Below, piece by piece: positions 8,981 through 16,764 of a stretch of DNA of 34,801 bases. The notes beneath the pieces are model-generated. The model had not been told where the DNA came from, made no database searches, and saw only the letters and a program-made list of their open reading frames with translations. Both the position numbers and the translations under genes were made by a program. This stretch comes from an uncultured Acidobacteriota bacterium (GTDB lineage Bacteria; Acidobacteriota; Terriglobia; Bryobacterales; Bryobacteraceae). Position 1 is the stretch's first letter; every line of letters begins with the position of its first letter. The stretch spans positions 5,050-39,850 of the forward strand of contig CADECY010000088.1 of the NCBI GenBank assembly GCA_902825945.1, read 5' to 3'.

Positions 8981-10005
8981 GCAAGGCCGTACTTCTGATC
9001 CCGGCCTATCAGCCATCAGCCGAACTACCGGGGCTTGTGCGCGCGATGCTCTCGCGATCTGCTGGCTTGCTCGTGCGCGCTGTGATCGTGAATGATGGCA
9101 GTGCGGGACGCTGCGCGGCCACGTTCGATGAGCTTCGCGCGATTCCGGGCGTGGAAGTAATCGCTCACGCGGTGAACCTCGGTAAGGGAGCAGCGCTCAA
9201 GACAGGCTTCAACTGGATTCTTGCCAATGACCCGGAAGTGACTGGAATTGTTACGGCTGATGCGGATGGGCAACACCTTCCTCTCGATGTCGCGCGCGTG
9301 ACCCAGGAACACGGCCCGCGTCCCGAAGCGCTCATTCTCGGGTCACGCACCTTCCACGGAACGGTGCCGTTCCGGAGCCGGTTCGGGAACACGCTGACCC
9401 GCGCCATCTTCCGCCTATTCACCGGGCTCGCTCTGCGAGACACCCAGACCGGGCTCCGCGTCTGGCCCCGGTCGCAATGCCTCGACGCGCTTCGCCTTCC
9501 TTACAACGGCTACGAGTTCGAATTCGAGGCGTTGGTCAAAGCGGCCCAATCGAAGATTCACGAAGTGCCGATTGAAACGGTGTACCAGGAAGGCAACAAG
9601 TCTTCCCACTTCAATCCGATTCGAGATTCCTTGCGCATCTACTACGTTTTCCTCCGCTATTCAGCATCGGCGATCCTCGCCGCAGTGATCGACTCGAGCG
9701 TCTTCTCGCTCACGCTGTGGCGCACGGGGAACCTCGTGGTGAGCCAAATCGCCGGCCGCGCACTCGCAACGCTCGTCGCGTTTTTCGTATTGCGAAACCT
9801 CGTCTTCCGAAGCACCGGCGCACCGTGGAAGACGCTCGCCCGATTCGTGACGCTGGTGATCGTCTCTGGCGCGATCAGTCTACGGTTGATCGAAACCATG
9901 GTGGACGCTGGAGTGTCCCCGCTGCCGGCGAAGCTCCTCGCCGAAGGCATGCTGTTCGTGGCCAACTTCGCCGTTCAGCGGACGCTCATCTTCCTGCGGG
10001 AGTAG
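8977..10005 (+). CDS. GT2 polyprenyl-phosphate glycosyltransferase fused to GtrA domain
   Basis: A 342-residue fusion. Residues 1-220 are a GT-A fold, family 2 glycosyltransferase like dolichol-phosphate mannose synthase ('LLIPAYQP', 'VIVNDGS' 36-42, 'TADADGQH' with the DxD pair Asp95/Asp97, 'DTQTGLRVWP'). It would move a hexose from a nucleotide sugar to a polyprenyl phosphate on the inner face of the membrane. Residues about 225-342 form a GtrA-like domain with four hydrophobic helices, proposed in this family to help flip the lipid-linked sugar. The GTG start at 8977 overlaps the previous stop (GTGA), which indicates translational coupling with the TMTC-like transferase. The frame is open upstream to 8725, but that region is the coding body of the preceding gene. 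The gene ends in a 20-base tail overlap with the convergent methyltransferase. Confidence 0.87.
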   Translation: MSKAVLLIPAYQPSAELPGLVRAMLSRSAGLLVRAVIVNDGSAGRCAATFDELRAIPGVEVIAHAVNLGKGAALKTGFNWILANDPEVTGIVTADADGQHLPLDVARVTQEHGPRPEALILGSRTFHGTVPFRSRFGNTLTRAIFRLFTGLALRDTQTGLRVWPRSQCLDALRLPYNGYEFEFEALVKAAQSKIHEVPIETVYQEGNKSSHFNPIRDSLRIYYVFLRYSASAILAAVIDSSVFSLTLWRTGNLVVSQIAGRALATLVAFFVLRNLVFRSTGAPWKTLARFVTLVIVSGAISLRLIETMVDAGVSPLPAKLLAEGMLFVANFAVQRTLIFLRE

Positions 10006-10798
10006 TTTTGCGGATCGTCCAGTGCCAGTGAATCGCAAACAGCGGATCGGCTGGCTGAAGGAACCAGTCCGCCGCGCGCGCCACTGGCTCGAGCGGGCCC
10101 GGCACGAAGCTCCGCAAATTCACGCCACCCGACATCAAGTAGGAGAACCAGGGCAGCCAGCGGCGGCGCTCGATGCGCAGCCCGGGATTCGCCGCCTCGA
10201 ACTTGGCCCGGTCGCGCTCGAAGACGATCCAGGTGAGGGCTTGATTGGAATCGAGCATCGTGTTACCTGGCGGGAAACTCCACTCCCTCGCGTCATCGCG
10301 ATACGGCTCCGGGTGCACCTTGCCGAAAAAGAACCGGCTGAACGGAGTGTGTGCGCAATCGACCATCGAGATGACACCACTCGGCACGAGCACTCGGTCT
10401 GCTTCGCGCAGGAATGCCGCGACATCGGGAATGTGATGGAACACGTGGGTCAAGAGCAGCGCGCGAACACTTGCATCGCGGAACGGCCGCGAGCGGCCGT
10501 CGGCCACCAGGTCCACCGAGCCCGGAACCACATCGGATGCGATGATCGATGGGCGGCGAAGCTTGAGACGGCTCGATCCGCTGCCGAGTTCGACGATGGC
10601 GCCCGGCTCGCGGACGCTATCGGCGTCGCGTAACAGCAGGTCGTACCAGAGCGCATAGCAGCGCTGCACGAGAGGCTTCTCGTCGAGCAGCCGGCTCTGC
10701 GCGGCGAACCACTCCGGGCTGCCCAATTCGTGCGGACGCAGCAGCGGATGCGTCGCCCATTGCTTGATCGCCTGCGCCAGACTCATCTTCGATATCAT
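9986..10798 (-). CDS. SAM-dependent class I methyltransferase
   Basis: A 270-residue methyltransferase. The SAM-binding glycine motif is 'AIVELGSGSS' (67-76), the second acidic strand 'IIASDVVPG', and the catalytic-side motif 'LLLTHVFHHIPDVAAFLREADRVLVPSG' is typical of class I small-molecule methyltransferases. The substrate is unknown; the operon with an epimerase and a GMC oxidoreductase suggests a sugar or other small metabolite. Its ATG overlaps the stop of the upstream epimerase gene by 4 bases (ATGA), the last of a chain of overlaps, so it is the final gene of a four-gene operon. An alternative start is the Met at residue 5. It overlaps the convergent GT2-GtrA gene by 20 bases. Confidence 0.83.
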   Translation of the reverse strand: MISKMSLAQAIKQWATHPLLRPHELGSPEWFAAQSRLLDEKPLVQRCYALWYDLLLRDADSVREPGAIVELGSGSSRLKLRRPSIIASDVVPGSVDLVADGRSRPFRDASVRALLLTHVFHHIPDVAAFLREADRVLVPSGVISMVDCAHTPFSRFFFGKVHPEPYRDDAREWSFPPGNTMLDSNQALTWIVFERDRAKFEAANPGLRIERRRWLPWFSYLMSGGVNLRSFVPGPLEPVARAADWFLQPADPLFAIHWHWTIRKTTPAGR

Positions 10799-11580
10799 CG
10801 CCTCGCGCCCAGTTCCACCGCTTGAAGCGCGTCCAGTGGATTCGGCACAAAGCGCGGAAGGTCGGTGCCGTGAACCCCAGCCGCATTCGCGAGTTGCCCA
10901 CGAAGGCTATCGAGCGCCCCCTGCATTCCCGCGATCCGCAACGCCGCGATCGCGAGACCGGCGGGAACGTTGAATGAGAAACCCGTGGTCCCGAGCCCGC
11001 TCCACACCGCTCCCGCGAACTCGCGTCCGGTGAGCAACCGTGGAGCGAATAGATTGAACGCGCCACTGGCATTCCGATCGAGGATCACCGCGATCGACTC
11101 GGCCAAGTCGGGCAGCGCGATCACCGCGATGGTGCGCGTATCCGCGGCAACCAGGGGCGCGATCCTCCAGCGTCCCAGTTGCTGGACAAACTTGGCGAAC
11201 ATGCCGCCGGGTCCAGCGACGAGACCAGGGCGCACGACGGCTTCACCGCGCTCGAGAAAGATCCGTTCGGTGGCGAACTTGGTGCGGCCGTAAAGACTGG
11301 GAGAATCGGGACGCGCGCTGAACGAACTGAGGAACACCTGGCGGCGGACTCCCGCTTGCCGCGCGGCATCGAACCAAGCCTGGGTGCCCGCTCGGTTGCG
11401 TTCGAACGAGTCCGGCCCGAAGTCGTGCGCCGCGTGGATCACGCACTCCGAACCAGTGAAATCGCACGCCTCGCCCAATCGGACGCGGCCCGTCTCGCGG
11501 ACCTCGTGGCCACGAGATCGCAGGTGCTCCGCCATCGCGGTTCCCAGGAAGCCACTCGCACCAGTGATGGTGATGATCAT
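10795..11580 (-). CDS. NAD(P)-dependent epimerase/dehydratase (extended SDR-like)
   Basis: A 261-residue SDR-type enzyme acting on a nucleotide sugar or related compound in the cytosol. The nucleotide-binding motif is at the N-terminus ('TITGASGFLGTAMAEHL', GxxGxxG at 7-13). A Ser-rich strand 'VFLSSFSA' is followed by 'SLYGRTK' carrying the catalytic Tyr97 and Lys101 pair. The protein is shorter than typical sugar epimerases (about 310-330), so the C-terminal substrate domain is reduced. It overlaps the GMC gene upstream and the methyltransferase gene downstream by ATGA, indicating tight translational coupling. The reaction cannot be decided between epimerase, dehydratase and reductase. Confidence 0.85.
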   Translation of the reverse strand: MIITITGASGFLGTAMAEHLRSRGHEVRETGRVRLGEACDFTGSECVIHAAHDFGPDSFERNRAGTQAWFDAARQAGVRRQVFLSSFSARPDSPSLYGRTKFATERIFLERGEAVVRPGLVAGPGGMFAKFVQQLGRWRIAPLVAADTRTIAVIALPDLAESIAVILDRNASGAFNLFAPRLLTGREFAGAVWSGLGTTGFSFNVPAGLAIAALRIAGMQGALDSLRGQLANAAGVHGTDLPRFVPNPLDALQAVELGARR

Positions 11581-13151
11581 CGCGTCAACCCGCTCGCGAT
11601 CCGGTGCGCATTGGCCATGATGGAATAGGTGAGATTCTTCGACGGAAGCCTCGGGAAACAGGCGCCATCTACGACAAAGACAGCGCTCGCTCCTTCGAGC
11701 CTTCCGTCGCGATCAAGCTCGTATCGTGCTGGACGCTCGCGCATTGGCAGGGTGCCAGCATAGTGGATTCCCTGCCCGGGTCCGGCATGCTTGGCGATGC
11801 CCGGAACCGAAAGGCATCCCAGCGCCCGGAACACCTCGCAAAGCCTGAGAGCGAGCGCACGATCGGGGCGCCACTCATATCCCGCCTCGAGCGCGCCATC
11901 CTCGCGCAGACGCAGCCACTGCCGTGGGCCGGGTTCGGCCGGATAGAAGACCATTGCGAGCGAGATCGCGGGCAGCAGGTATCGCAGCAGCCGCCGGTTG
12001 GTGTCGAGCGAGAACGGAAGCTGCGCCAGGAACTCCGTCATCGGCGCGCCCGTGGCGCCATAGATGCTCGCCTGATACTTGGCGCCGAACGAAGCAGCAT
12101 CGAAGACAGCGTTCAACTGCGCGAGGCCGCTCGCGTCCGGCTCGATCGTCTGTCCGAGCGCGCCGAGATGGAAGAGCGGCAGCACGGTCATCGGATTGTC
12201 GAGAAGCGGGACTCGGGAGGAATGATCGCCAGCCGACGCAAGCACGATCCGCGCCGAGTTCAACGCGCCGGCCGCGAGAATCAGCTTGCGCGCGCGAAAG
12301 GTCATACGCGCGCCGCCGCCGATTGGATCGGCGTCCAGTTCAACGCCGGAATCGTTCTCGCGAAACCGCCTCGCAAGCCACCCAGATTCGTAACGGATCG
12401 ATCCCGACTGTCGCAACTCATCGACCGTCGTCGCGGGGTTGTAGGCAGCGGGGTCGCCGGTTTGGACGAACTCGAGCGATCGATACCCGTACGGCTCGCG
12501 CCCGCGATGCGGCTCGCTCAATACGGCAAGCCGCGCTCGCCCCAGCCGGACTCCGCGCCGGTTCAGCTCGGCGCGGCGCTCCCTGTAGACAGCGAGGATC
12601 GAGGCGCAGTTCCGCGACATGCGCAGCGGCCATTGGAGCTCAGGCTCTTCGCCAAACTCCGCCGCGAGATCATCCACCGCACCGCTGATTCCGATGAGAC
12701 GCGAAACCTCGTCGTAGTGCGGTGCGAGATCGTTCGGCGAAAGCGGAAACCCGCGAAGGTCGTCCCCGCCGAATCGATAGACACCAGCACCCCACGCGTT
12801 TCCGAATCCGCCTTTGGCCAAGCTGATTACAGGCTGGAAGGTTTCCGAAATGAGCGGCGCGAGCTCATCGGAGTGGCGGATCACGAACTCGAGCCCCGGC
12901 GCACGAAGTTTCAAGCTCACCGCGCGCCCGCCGCCCAGGTTCCGCAGACCTTCGAACGCGGAACCGATCGCGTGCGCAGTGAGATCGCCTTCGCGGCGGA
13001 GGTCGAAAATGTTGCGGTCGAGTTTGGGCAGGCTCGCCGGGGCAGTGAATCCTGCGTCGATCATCCGAACGTCGCGCCCGCACAGGGCCCACGCGGCCAT
13101 GGCGCCCGCGGGTCCCGATCCAACGATCAGGAACTCGGATTCAGCGCTCAT
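11577..13151 (-). CDS. GMC-family FAD-dependent oxidoreductase
   Basis: A 524-residue flavoprotein of the glucose-methanol-choline family, which oxidises an alcohol group on a sugar or other metabolite. The FAD-binding Rossmann motif opens the protein ('FLIVGSGPAGAMAAW'). Mid-protein 'KLILAAGALNSARIVLAS' is a typical GMC strand. The C-terminus shows 'GQGIHYAGTLPM' with a candidate catalytic His, followed by 'VFVVDGACFPRLPSKNLTYSIMANAHRIA', where the Asn takes the second catalytic position. The frame is open further upstream, but the ATG at 13151 begins exactly at the Rossmann fold and overlaps the small upstream gene by 11 bases. No secretion signal is seen, so it is probably cytosolic. It overlaps the next gene by ATGA. 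Confidence 0.88.
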   Translation of the reverse strand: MSAESEFLIVGSGPAGAMAAWALCGRDVRMIDAGFTAPASLPKLDRNIFDLRREGDLTAHAIGSAFEGLRNLGGGRAVSLKLRAPGLEFVIRHSDELAPLISETFQPVISLAKGGFGNAWGAGVYRFGGDDLRGFPLSPNDLAPHYDEVSRLIGISGAVDDLAAEFGEEPELQWPLRMSRNCASILAVYRERRAELNRRGVRLGRARLAVLSEPHRGREPYGYRSLEFVQTGDPAAYNPATTVDELRQSGSIRYESGWLARRFRENDSGVELDADPIGGGARMTFRARKLILAAGALNSARIVLASAGDHSSRVPLLDNPMTVLPLFHLGALGQTIEPDASGLAQLNAVFDAASFGAKYQASIYGATGAPMTEFLAQLPFSLDTNRRLLRYLLPAISLAMVFYPAEPGPRQWLRLREDGALEAGYEWRPDRALALRLCEVFRALGCLSVPGIAKHAGPGQGIHYAGTLPMRERPARYELDRDGRLEGASAVFVVDGACFPRLPSKNLTYSIMANAHRIASGLTR

Positions 13152-13536
13152 GCCGCCACAACAGAATCGCGCCCTTGACGAACTGAGCCGCCGCACGGAT
13201 GGGCGCAGACACGAGTTCGAGCCACGCACCAGGGGCGGAGGGCTCGCGCAACAGGAAGCGGTCCGCCGATTCCGGCCGCGCCTCTGCAAGTGCGAGGATC
13301 ACGAGCGCGCGTTGGGTCAGCGGATTCGCGGGGCCTTTCCGGCGGCGGTTGACGAACTCCGCCGAGACCAAGTCGGCGCCCGCGGAGCAGAGTTCTCGCG
13401 TCAATCGATCGGGCCCGATTCCGAGGGCTTCGCAAGCCCCAGCGAAGTTCCGAAGCAGCTCTGGCGGCGGATCGGCACGGCTGACGAAGCAGCGATGGAA
13501 GTGTCGTGCTTCGGCGAGCGGCCCGGTGTCGTACAT
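13141..13536 (-). CDS. Small protein of unknown function heading the GMC operon
   Basis: A 131-residue protein with no family I recognise. It is largely alpha-helical in appearance ('ELLRNFAGACEALGI', 'RALVILALAEARPESADRFLL'), has no signal peptide, and contains a basic patch 'VNRRRKG'. The ATG at 13536 is preferred over the longer open frame (to 13797), which would be antisense to the sulfatase gene. A TAAAAT hexamer lies 11 bases upstream. Its end overlaps the GMC oxidoreductase start by 11 bases. Some GMC dehydrogenases work with a small partner subunit, so a partner or chaperone role is possible. That is context only; I see no motif that proves it. Confidence 0.65.
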   Translation of the reverse strand: MYDTGPLAEARHFHRCFVSRADPPPELLRNFAGACEALGIGPDRLTRELCSAGADLVSAEFVNRRRKGPANPLTQRALVILALAEARPESADRFLLREPSAPGAWLELVSAPIRAAAQFVKGAILLWRHER

Positions 13537-13593
13537 GCCAACGAATGATTTTACCCGACGCACCGCCCGGAAAATCGTACAATCAATCGTTTG
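13537..13593. promoter_or_regulatory. Divergent promoters of the GMC operon and the sulfatase
   Basis: On the minus strand TAAAAT (13548-13553) is 11 bases before the ATG at 13536. On the plus strand TACAAT (13578-13583) is 10 bases before the sulfatase ATG at 13594, or 7 before the in-frame TTG at 13591. Both fit near-leaderless transcription. -35 boxes are weak. Confidence 0.42.
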
Positions 13594-14922
13594 ATGTCCA
13601 TTTCCCGACGCGCCTTCACCGCCGCGCTTGCGGGCGCAGGCGCAGCCAATGCCGCTCCCAAGTCGAAACGGCCGCCGAACATCGTCTATGTGCTGGCCGA
13701 CGATCTCGGCTGGGGCGAACTCGGTTGCTACGGCAACATCTTCAACAAGACGCCGAATCTCGACCGCGTGGCGAAAGAGGGACTTCGCTTCACGCACGCC
13801 TACTCAGCCGCGCCCGTCTGCTCGCCGATGCGCGCCTCGCTCATGACGGGACAAGCTCCGGCGCGCGTGGGAATCACCGATTTCCTGCGTGCCGACGACA
13901 AGAAGTTCCTGTCACCCGACCGTCCGAGCCTGCCGAAGATCCTGCAGCAGGCTGGCTATCGCACCGGACTAATCGGCAAGTGGCACCTCATGGGCGACTA
14001 CAAACGCCGCGCTGGAGATCCGAAGCTGCACGGGTTCGACGAGGTGATCTGTTCCGAGCAAAGCTACATTGGACCCGGCTACTACTGGCATCCGTATCAG
14101 CACCTGCCCGGCCTCGCCGCGCGCACACCGAACGAATACCTGACCGACCGTCTCTCGCTCGAGGCATCGGAGTTCATCGAGCGGAATGCCGCCAAGCCGT
14201 TCTTCCTGTACCTGTCGCATTATGCGCCGCACACGAGGCTGGCAGCCAAACCGGCGCTCGTGGCGAAGTACAAGGCGAACGAAGAGGCGGGCACCAATCG
14301 CAACAATCCCGAACTCGCGGCGATGATCGAATCGCTCGACGAAGGCATCGGCCGCATCCTCGAGTCGATAAGAAAAGCCGGAGTCGACAACGACACGCTG
14401 TTCATCTTCAATTCCGACAATGGCGGTGAAGGCCGCATCACCGTGAACGGACACCTACGCGGCGCCAAGTCAATGCTCTACGAGGGCGGCATCCGCGTTC
14501 CGCTCATCGCGCGTTGGCCGGGCCGGATCAAGCCGGGTACGACCACTAAGAATCCCGCGATCAGCACCGACTTGTTTCCGACGTTCCTCCAAGCGGCCGG
14601 CGCCAAGCCGCCTTCGCAGTATCCGCTCGACGGATCGTCACTCCTCAAGATCTTCAACGATCCGCAGGACGAGCGGAAGCGCCGCCTCTACTGGCACTAC
14701 CCGCATGATCATGCGCTCGGCGGGAAGATGTCGAGCGCAATTCGCGATGAACGTTGGAAGCTGATCGAGTTCATCCCGAACGGCCGACGCGAACTCTACG
14801 ACCTCCAGGGCGATCCAAGCGAAACCCGCGACGTAGCCAGCGAGCATCCAGACATCGCACGGTCCCTTGCATCGCATTTGCAGGCGTGGCGAGTGAAGGT
14901 ACTGCCTGCGCTCGGTGATTGA
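13594..14922 (+). CDS. Secreted sulfatase (arylsulfatase family, formylglycine type)
   Basis: A 442-residue sulfatase that would hydrolyse sulfate esters, probably on a sulfated polysaccharide, in the periplasm. The N-terminus 'MSISRRAFTAALAGAGAANA' has a twin-arginine-like pair and a hydrophobic stretch. Metal ligands Asp36-Asp37 lie in 'VYVLADDLGWGELGCYG'. The CxPxR maturation motif 'VCSPMRASLMTG' carries Cys76, which an anaerobic-type or FGE-type system would convert to formylglycine. 'LIGKWHLMG' and 'NSDNGGEG' give further conserved active-site residues. The length is normal. An in-frame TTG directly precedes the ATG (13591), so translation could start one codon earlier. No maturase gene is in the window. 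The protein looks complete. Confidence 0.9.
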   Translation: MSISRRAFTAALAGAGAANAAPKSKRPPNIVYVLADDLGWGELGCYGNIFNKTPNLDRVAKEGLRFTHAYSAAPVCSPMRASLMTGQAPARVGITDFLRADDKKFLSPDRPSLPKILQQAGYRTGLIGKWHLMGDYKRRAGDPKLHGFDEVICSEQSYIGPGYYWHPYQHLPGLAARTPNEYLTDRLSLEASEFIERNAAKPFFLYLSHYAPHTRLAAKPALVAKYKANEEAGTNRNNPELAAMIESLDEGIGRILESIRKAGVDNDTLFIFNSDNGGEGRITVNGHLRGAKSMLYEGGIRVPLIARWPGRIKPGTTTKNPAISTDLFPTFLQAAGAKPPSQYPLDGSSLLKIFNDPQDERKRRLYWHYPHDHALGGKMSSAIRDERWKLIEFIPNGRRELYDLQGDPSETRDVASEHPDIARSLASHLQAWRVKVLPALGD

Positions 14923-15779
14923 TCTCGATCAGGCCTGGAGTCTGGCGATGGGAATGCTTCGGGACCGCACACCGCGAAGCGGACGTGAATGTCGATTCCC
15001 TTCGGACTGTCGTCAGAGCCGATGGCCAAGTCGCGCCAGACATCGGCGTTCCAACCTGCGGTTCGACATCGGCGCGGGAGATCCATTCGAATCGGCGATG
15101 GGCCAGATGCCGAGTGTGTCCGGTCCCATCCCAGACGGCGCAGTAGTGTGATCGAACGCCTCCTCACCCGTTGTGACGATGACACGTGCGTTGTCAAAGA
15201 ACACTGAATTCTCGGTCTCCCGCGCCGGAAAGCAGAGACACACCCGAATCTCTCGGTGCGCCCAGCAGATCCTCGACCGTTGAAAGCCAGGCCGAACCTT
15301 TAGGGCGCCAAAAGTATCGATCAAATGTCGGCCGGCCGGGCTGATGGCAACCCGGGAATGGGATTCCATATGACACGTGTAGCGATGTGCCAATCGGTCG
15401 CCAACACCCCAGAACAAGAGGGTAGTCGTAGGCGTTAGCGAGGTGAAAGGCTGGATTCAATTCGCCCGCCAGGGAGCCATCCCGCATGTGATCGCTTCGT
15501 TCCCCGGTTGGCGTAGACGGCTGCCTAGTGCTCCCCTCGATGGCCGTAGACCCGCGGTACGATCGAACGGAAACCCAAACCGATCGTCGCGCGGAAAATG
15601 GAGCCACCCTCGCGGACACGCAATCCAGTCGTCACATCGACGAGTTCCGCGCCATCCCACGACAATGTCGACACCTCATGAGTCAATGCAACCAAATGTC
15701 TCGGAGTATGCGACAGCGCAAATTCCGCCAGAATACAAGCCCAAAAACCTGAGTCCTCGCCGCGCTATCATCAATCCAG
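14923..15779. other. 857-base stretch without an intact gene; possible decayed minus-strand frame
   Basis: No open frame here has a convincing start, family motif or neighbour. GC looks lower by eye than in the flanking genes. On the minus strand, protein-like text appears in pieces that jump frame: one piece around 15755-15535 reads '...LSWDGAELVDVTTGLRV...' and ends at a stop, another in 15420-15160 includes 'DNARVIVTTGEEAFD', and a third lies near 15060-14930 ('ADVWRDLAIGSDD'). This is what a frameshifted, dying gene would look like, but it could be chance. I see no tRNA, repeat array, transposase or clear terminator. Only the promoter of the GNAT gene is assigned, at the right end. Confidence 0.35.
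15766..15771 (+). promoter_or_regulatory. -10-like TATCAT before the GNAT gene
   Basis: TATCAT is 8 bases upstream of TTG 15780. No Shine-Dalgarno sequence precedes any candidate start, so a leaderless mRNA beginning at or next to the TTG is the best explanation for that start. Confidence 0.4.
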
Positions 15780-16757
15780 TTGGCCGCACTCCTCGGACAC
15801 AGTCTCCCGCTATTGGTGGACCTTCGCCAAATCCCGCCATCGTCACTCAACGAACTGCTCGACGAAGAGGTGGAGGACTGGAAACGCGTTCTCGATTGGG
15901 ATTTTCGCGCTTCCGCTGAACTGGTCATGCGATTCGTGCGCATGCAGACGTTGTCGGGCTATGCGCTGGTGGATGGCAACCGCGCGGTGGGTTACTGCTA
16001 CTACGTACAGGAGGACCACAAGGGACTGGTGGGTGACCTCTACGTGTCGCGCGAGCACACGGGCAGCGGCGATCCGGAGATTCGACTGCTGGCCGCCGCA
16101 CTGCGGACACTCGCCGCGACTCCGATGGTCGGCCGGGTCGAGTCGCAGTTCATGATGCTGTCGCCGCAGGCTCGGGCGCGGATGCCCTACCCCGGCATGA
16201 TGCGGCCGTTCGACCGCGTGTTCATGCTCGCCGATGCCGCTCCCCTCGCGGCTCTTCCGGAGGGCAAGGCCGCGTCTCGCGCCGAGTTCTACAACTGGCA
16301 CGAGCGCGAACAGGAGAACGCGGCGCGTGTCATTGCGCGGGCCTACGCGCACCATATCGATGCGCGCATCAACGACCAGTACCGTTCGATCCACGGCGCG
16401 CGCAAGTTCATCTCGAACATCCTCGAGTTTCCGGGCTGCGGCAGCTTCTTCCTTCCTGGTTCGATCATTGCGCTCGATCCATCGACTGGACGCCTGCTTG
16501 GGCTGTGTCTGGCAAGCATGGTCGCCTTCGACGTCGGCCACATCACGCAGTTGTGCATCGACCCGGATCTCCGCCGCTCGGGTCTCGGATACGAACTCCT
16601 GCGCCGCTCGCTCGCCGCGCTCGCCCGCGCCAACTGCCGCCGCGTCAGCCTCACCGTCACCGCGGCCAATCTCGACGCGGTTCGTCTCTACGAGAGCATG
16701 GGCTTCCTCACGGCGCATCGATTCGAGGCGTTCGTCTGGGATAGCGCCGGGCGATAA
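15780..16757 (+). CDS. GNAT-family N-acetyltransferase with two GNAT-like halves
   Basis: A 325-residue protein with two acetyltransferase-like halves. The C-terminal half has a canonical acetyl-CoA loop: 'VGHITQLCIDPDLRRSGLGYELLRRSLAAL', followed by 'LTVTAANLDAVRLYESMGF'. The N-terminal half ('AVGYCYYV...GLVGDLYVSREH...EIRLLAAALRTL') looks like a degenerate GNAT repeat without the R/Q-x-x-G-x-G loop. It would transfer an acetyl group to an amine; the substrate is unknown. The start is uncertain: TTG 15780 has a TATCAT hexamer 8 bases upstream, while GTG 15816 is an alternative. Neither has a Shine-Dalgarno sequence. A -10-like hexamer for the next gene overlaps its stop codon. Confidence 0.82.
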   Translation: MAALLGHSLPLLVDLRQIPPSSLNELLDEEVEDWKRVLDWDFRASAELVMRFVRMQTLSGYALVDGNRAVGYCYYVQEDHKGLVGDLYVSREHTGSGDPEIRLLAAALRTLAATPMVGRVESQFMMLSPQARARMPYPGMMRPFDRVFMLADAAPLAALPEGKAASRAEFYNWHEREQENAARVIARAYAHHIDARINDQYRSIHGARKFISNILEFPGCGSFFLPGSIIALDPSTGRLLGLCLASMVAFDVGHITQLCIDPDLRRSGLGYELLRRSLAALARANCRRVSLTVTAANLDAVRLYESMGFLTAHRFEAFVWDSAGR

Positions 16758-16758
16758 T
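16753..16758 (+). promoter_or_regulatory. -10-like GATAAT overlapping the GNAT stop codon
   Basis: GATAAT lies 6 bases before the ATG at 16765 and contains the TAA that ends the GNAT gene. This suggests the beta-propeller gene has its own leaderless transcript, although read-through from the GNAT gene is also possible. Confidence 0.4.
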
Positions 16759-16764
16759 CGGTTG

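Noticed and set aside
7019..9016. Minus-strand open frame of 665 codons across the TMTC-like gene
   Set aside because: High-GC shadow; the plus-strand frame has clear membrane helices and TPR repeats.
11604..13178. Plus-strand open frame of 524 codons across the GMC oxidoreductase
   Set aside because: The minus-strand frame carries the FAD-binding motif and GMC active-site residues; the plus-strand text is Arg-rich and lacks motifs.
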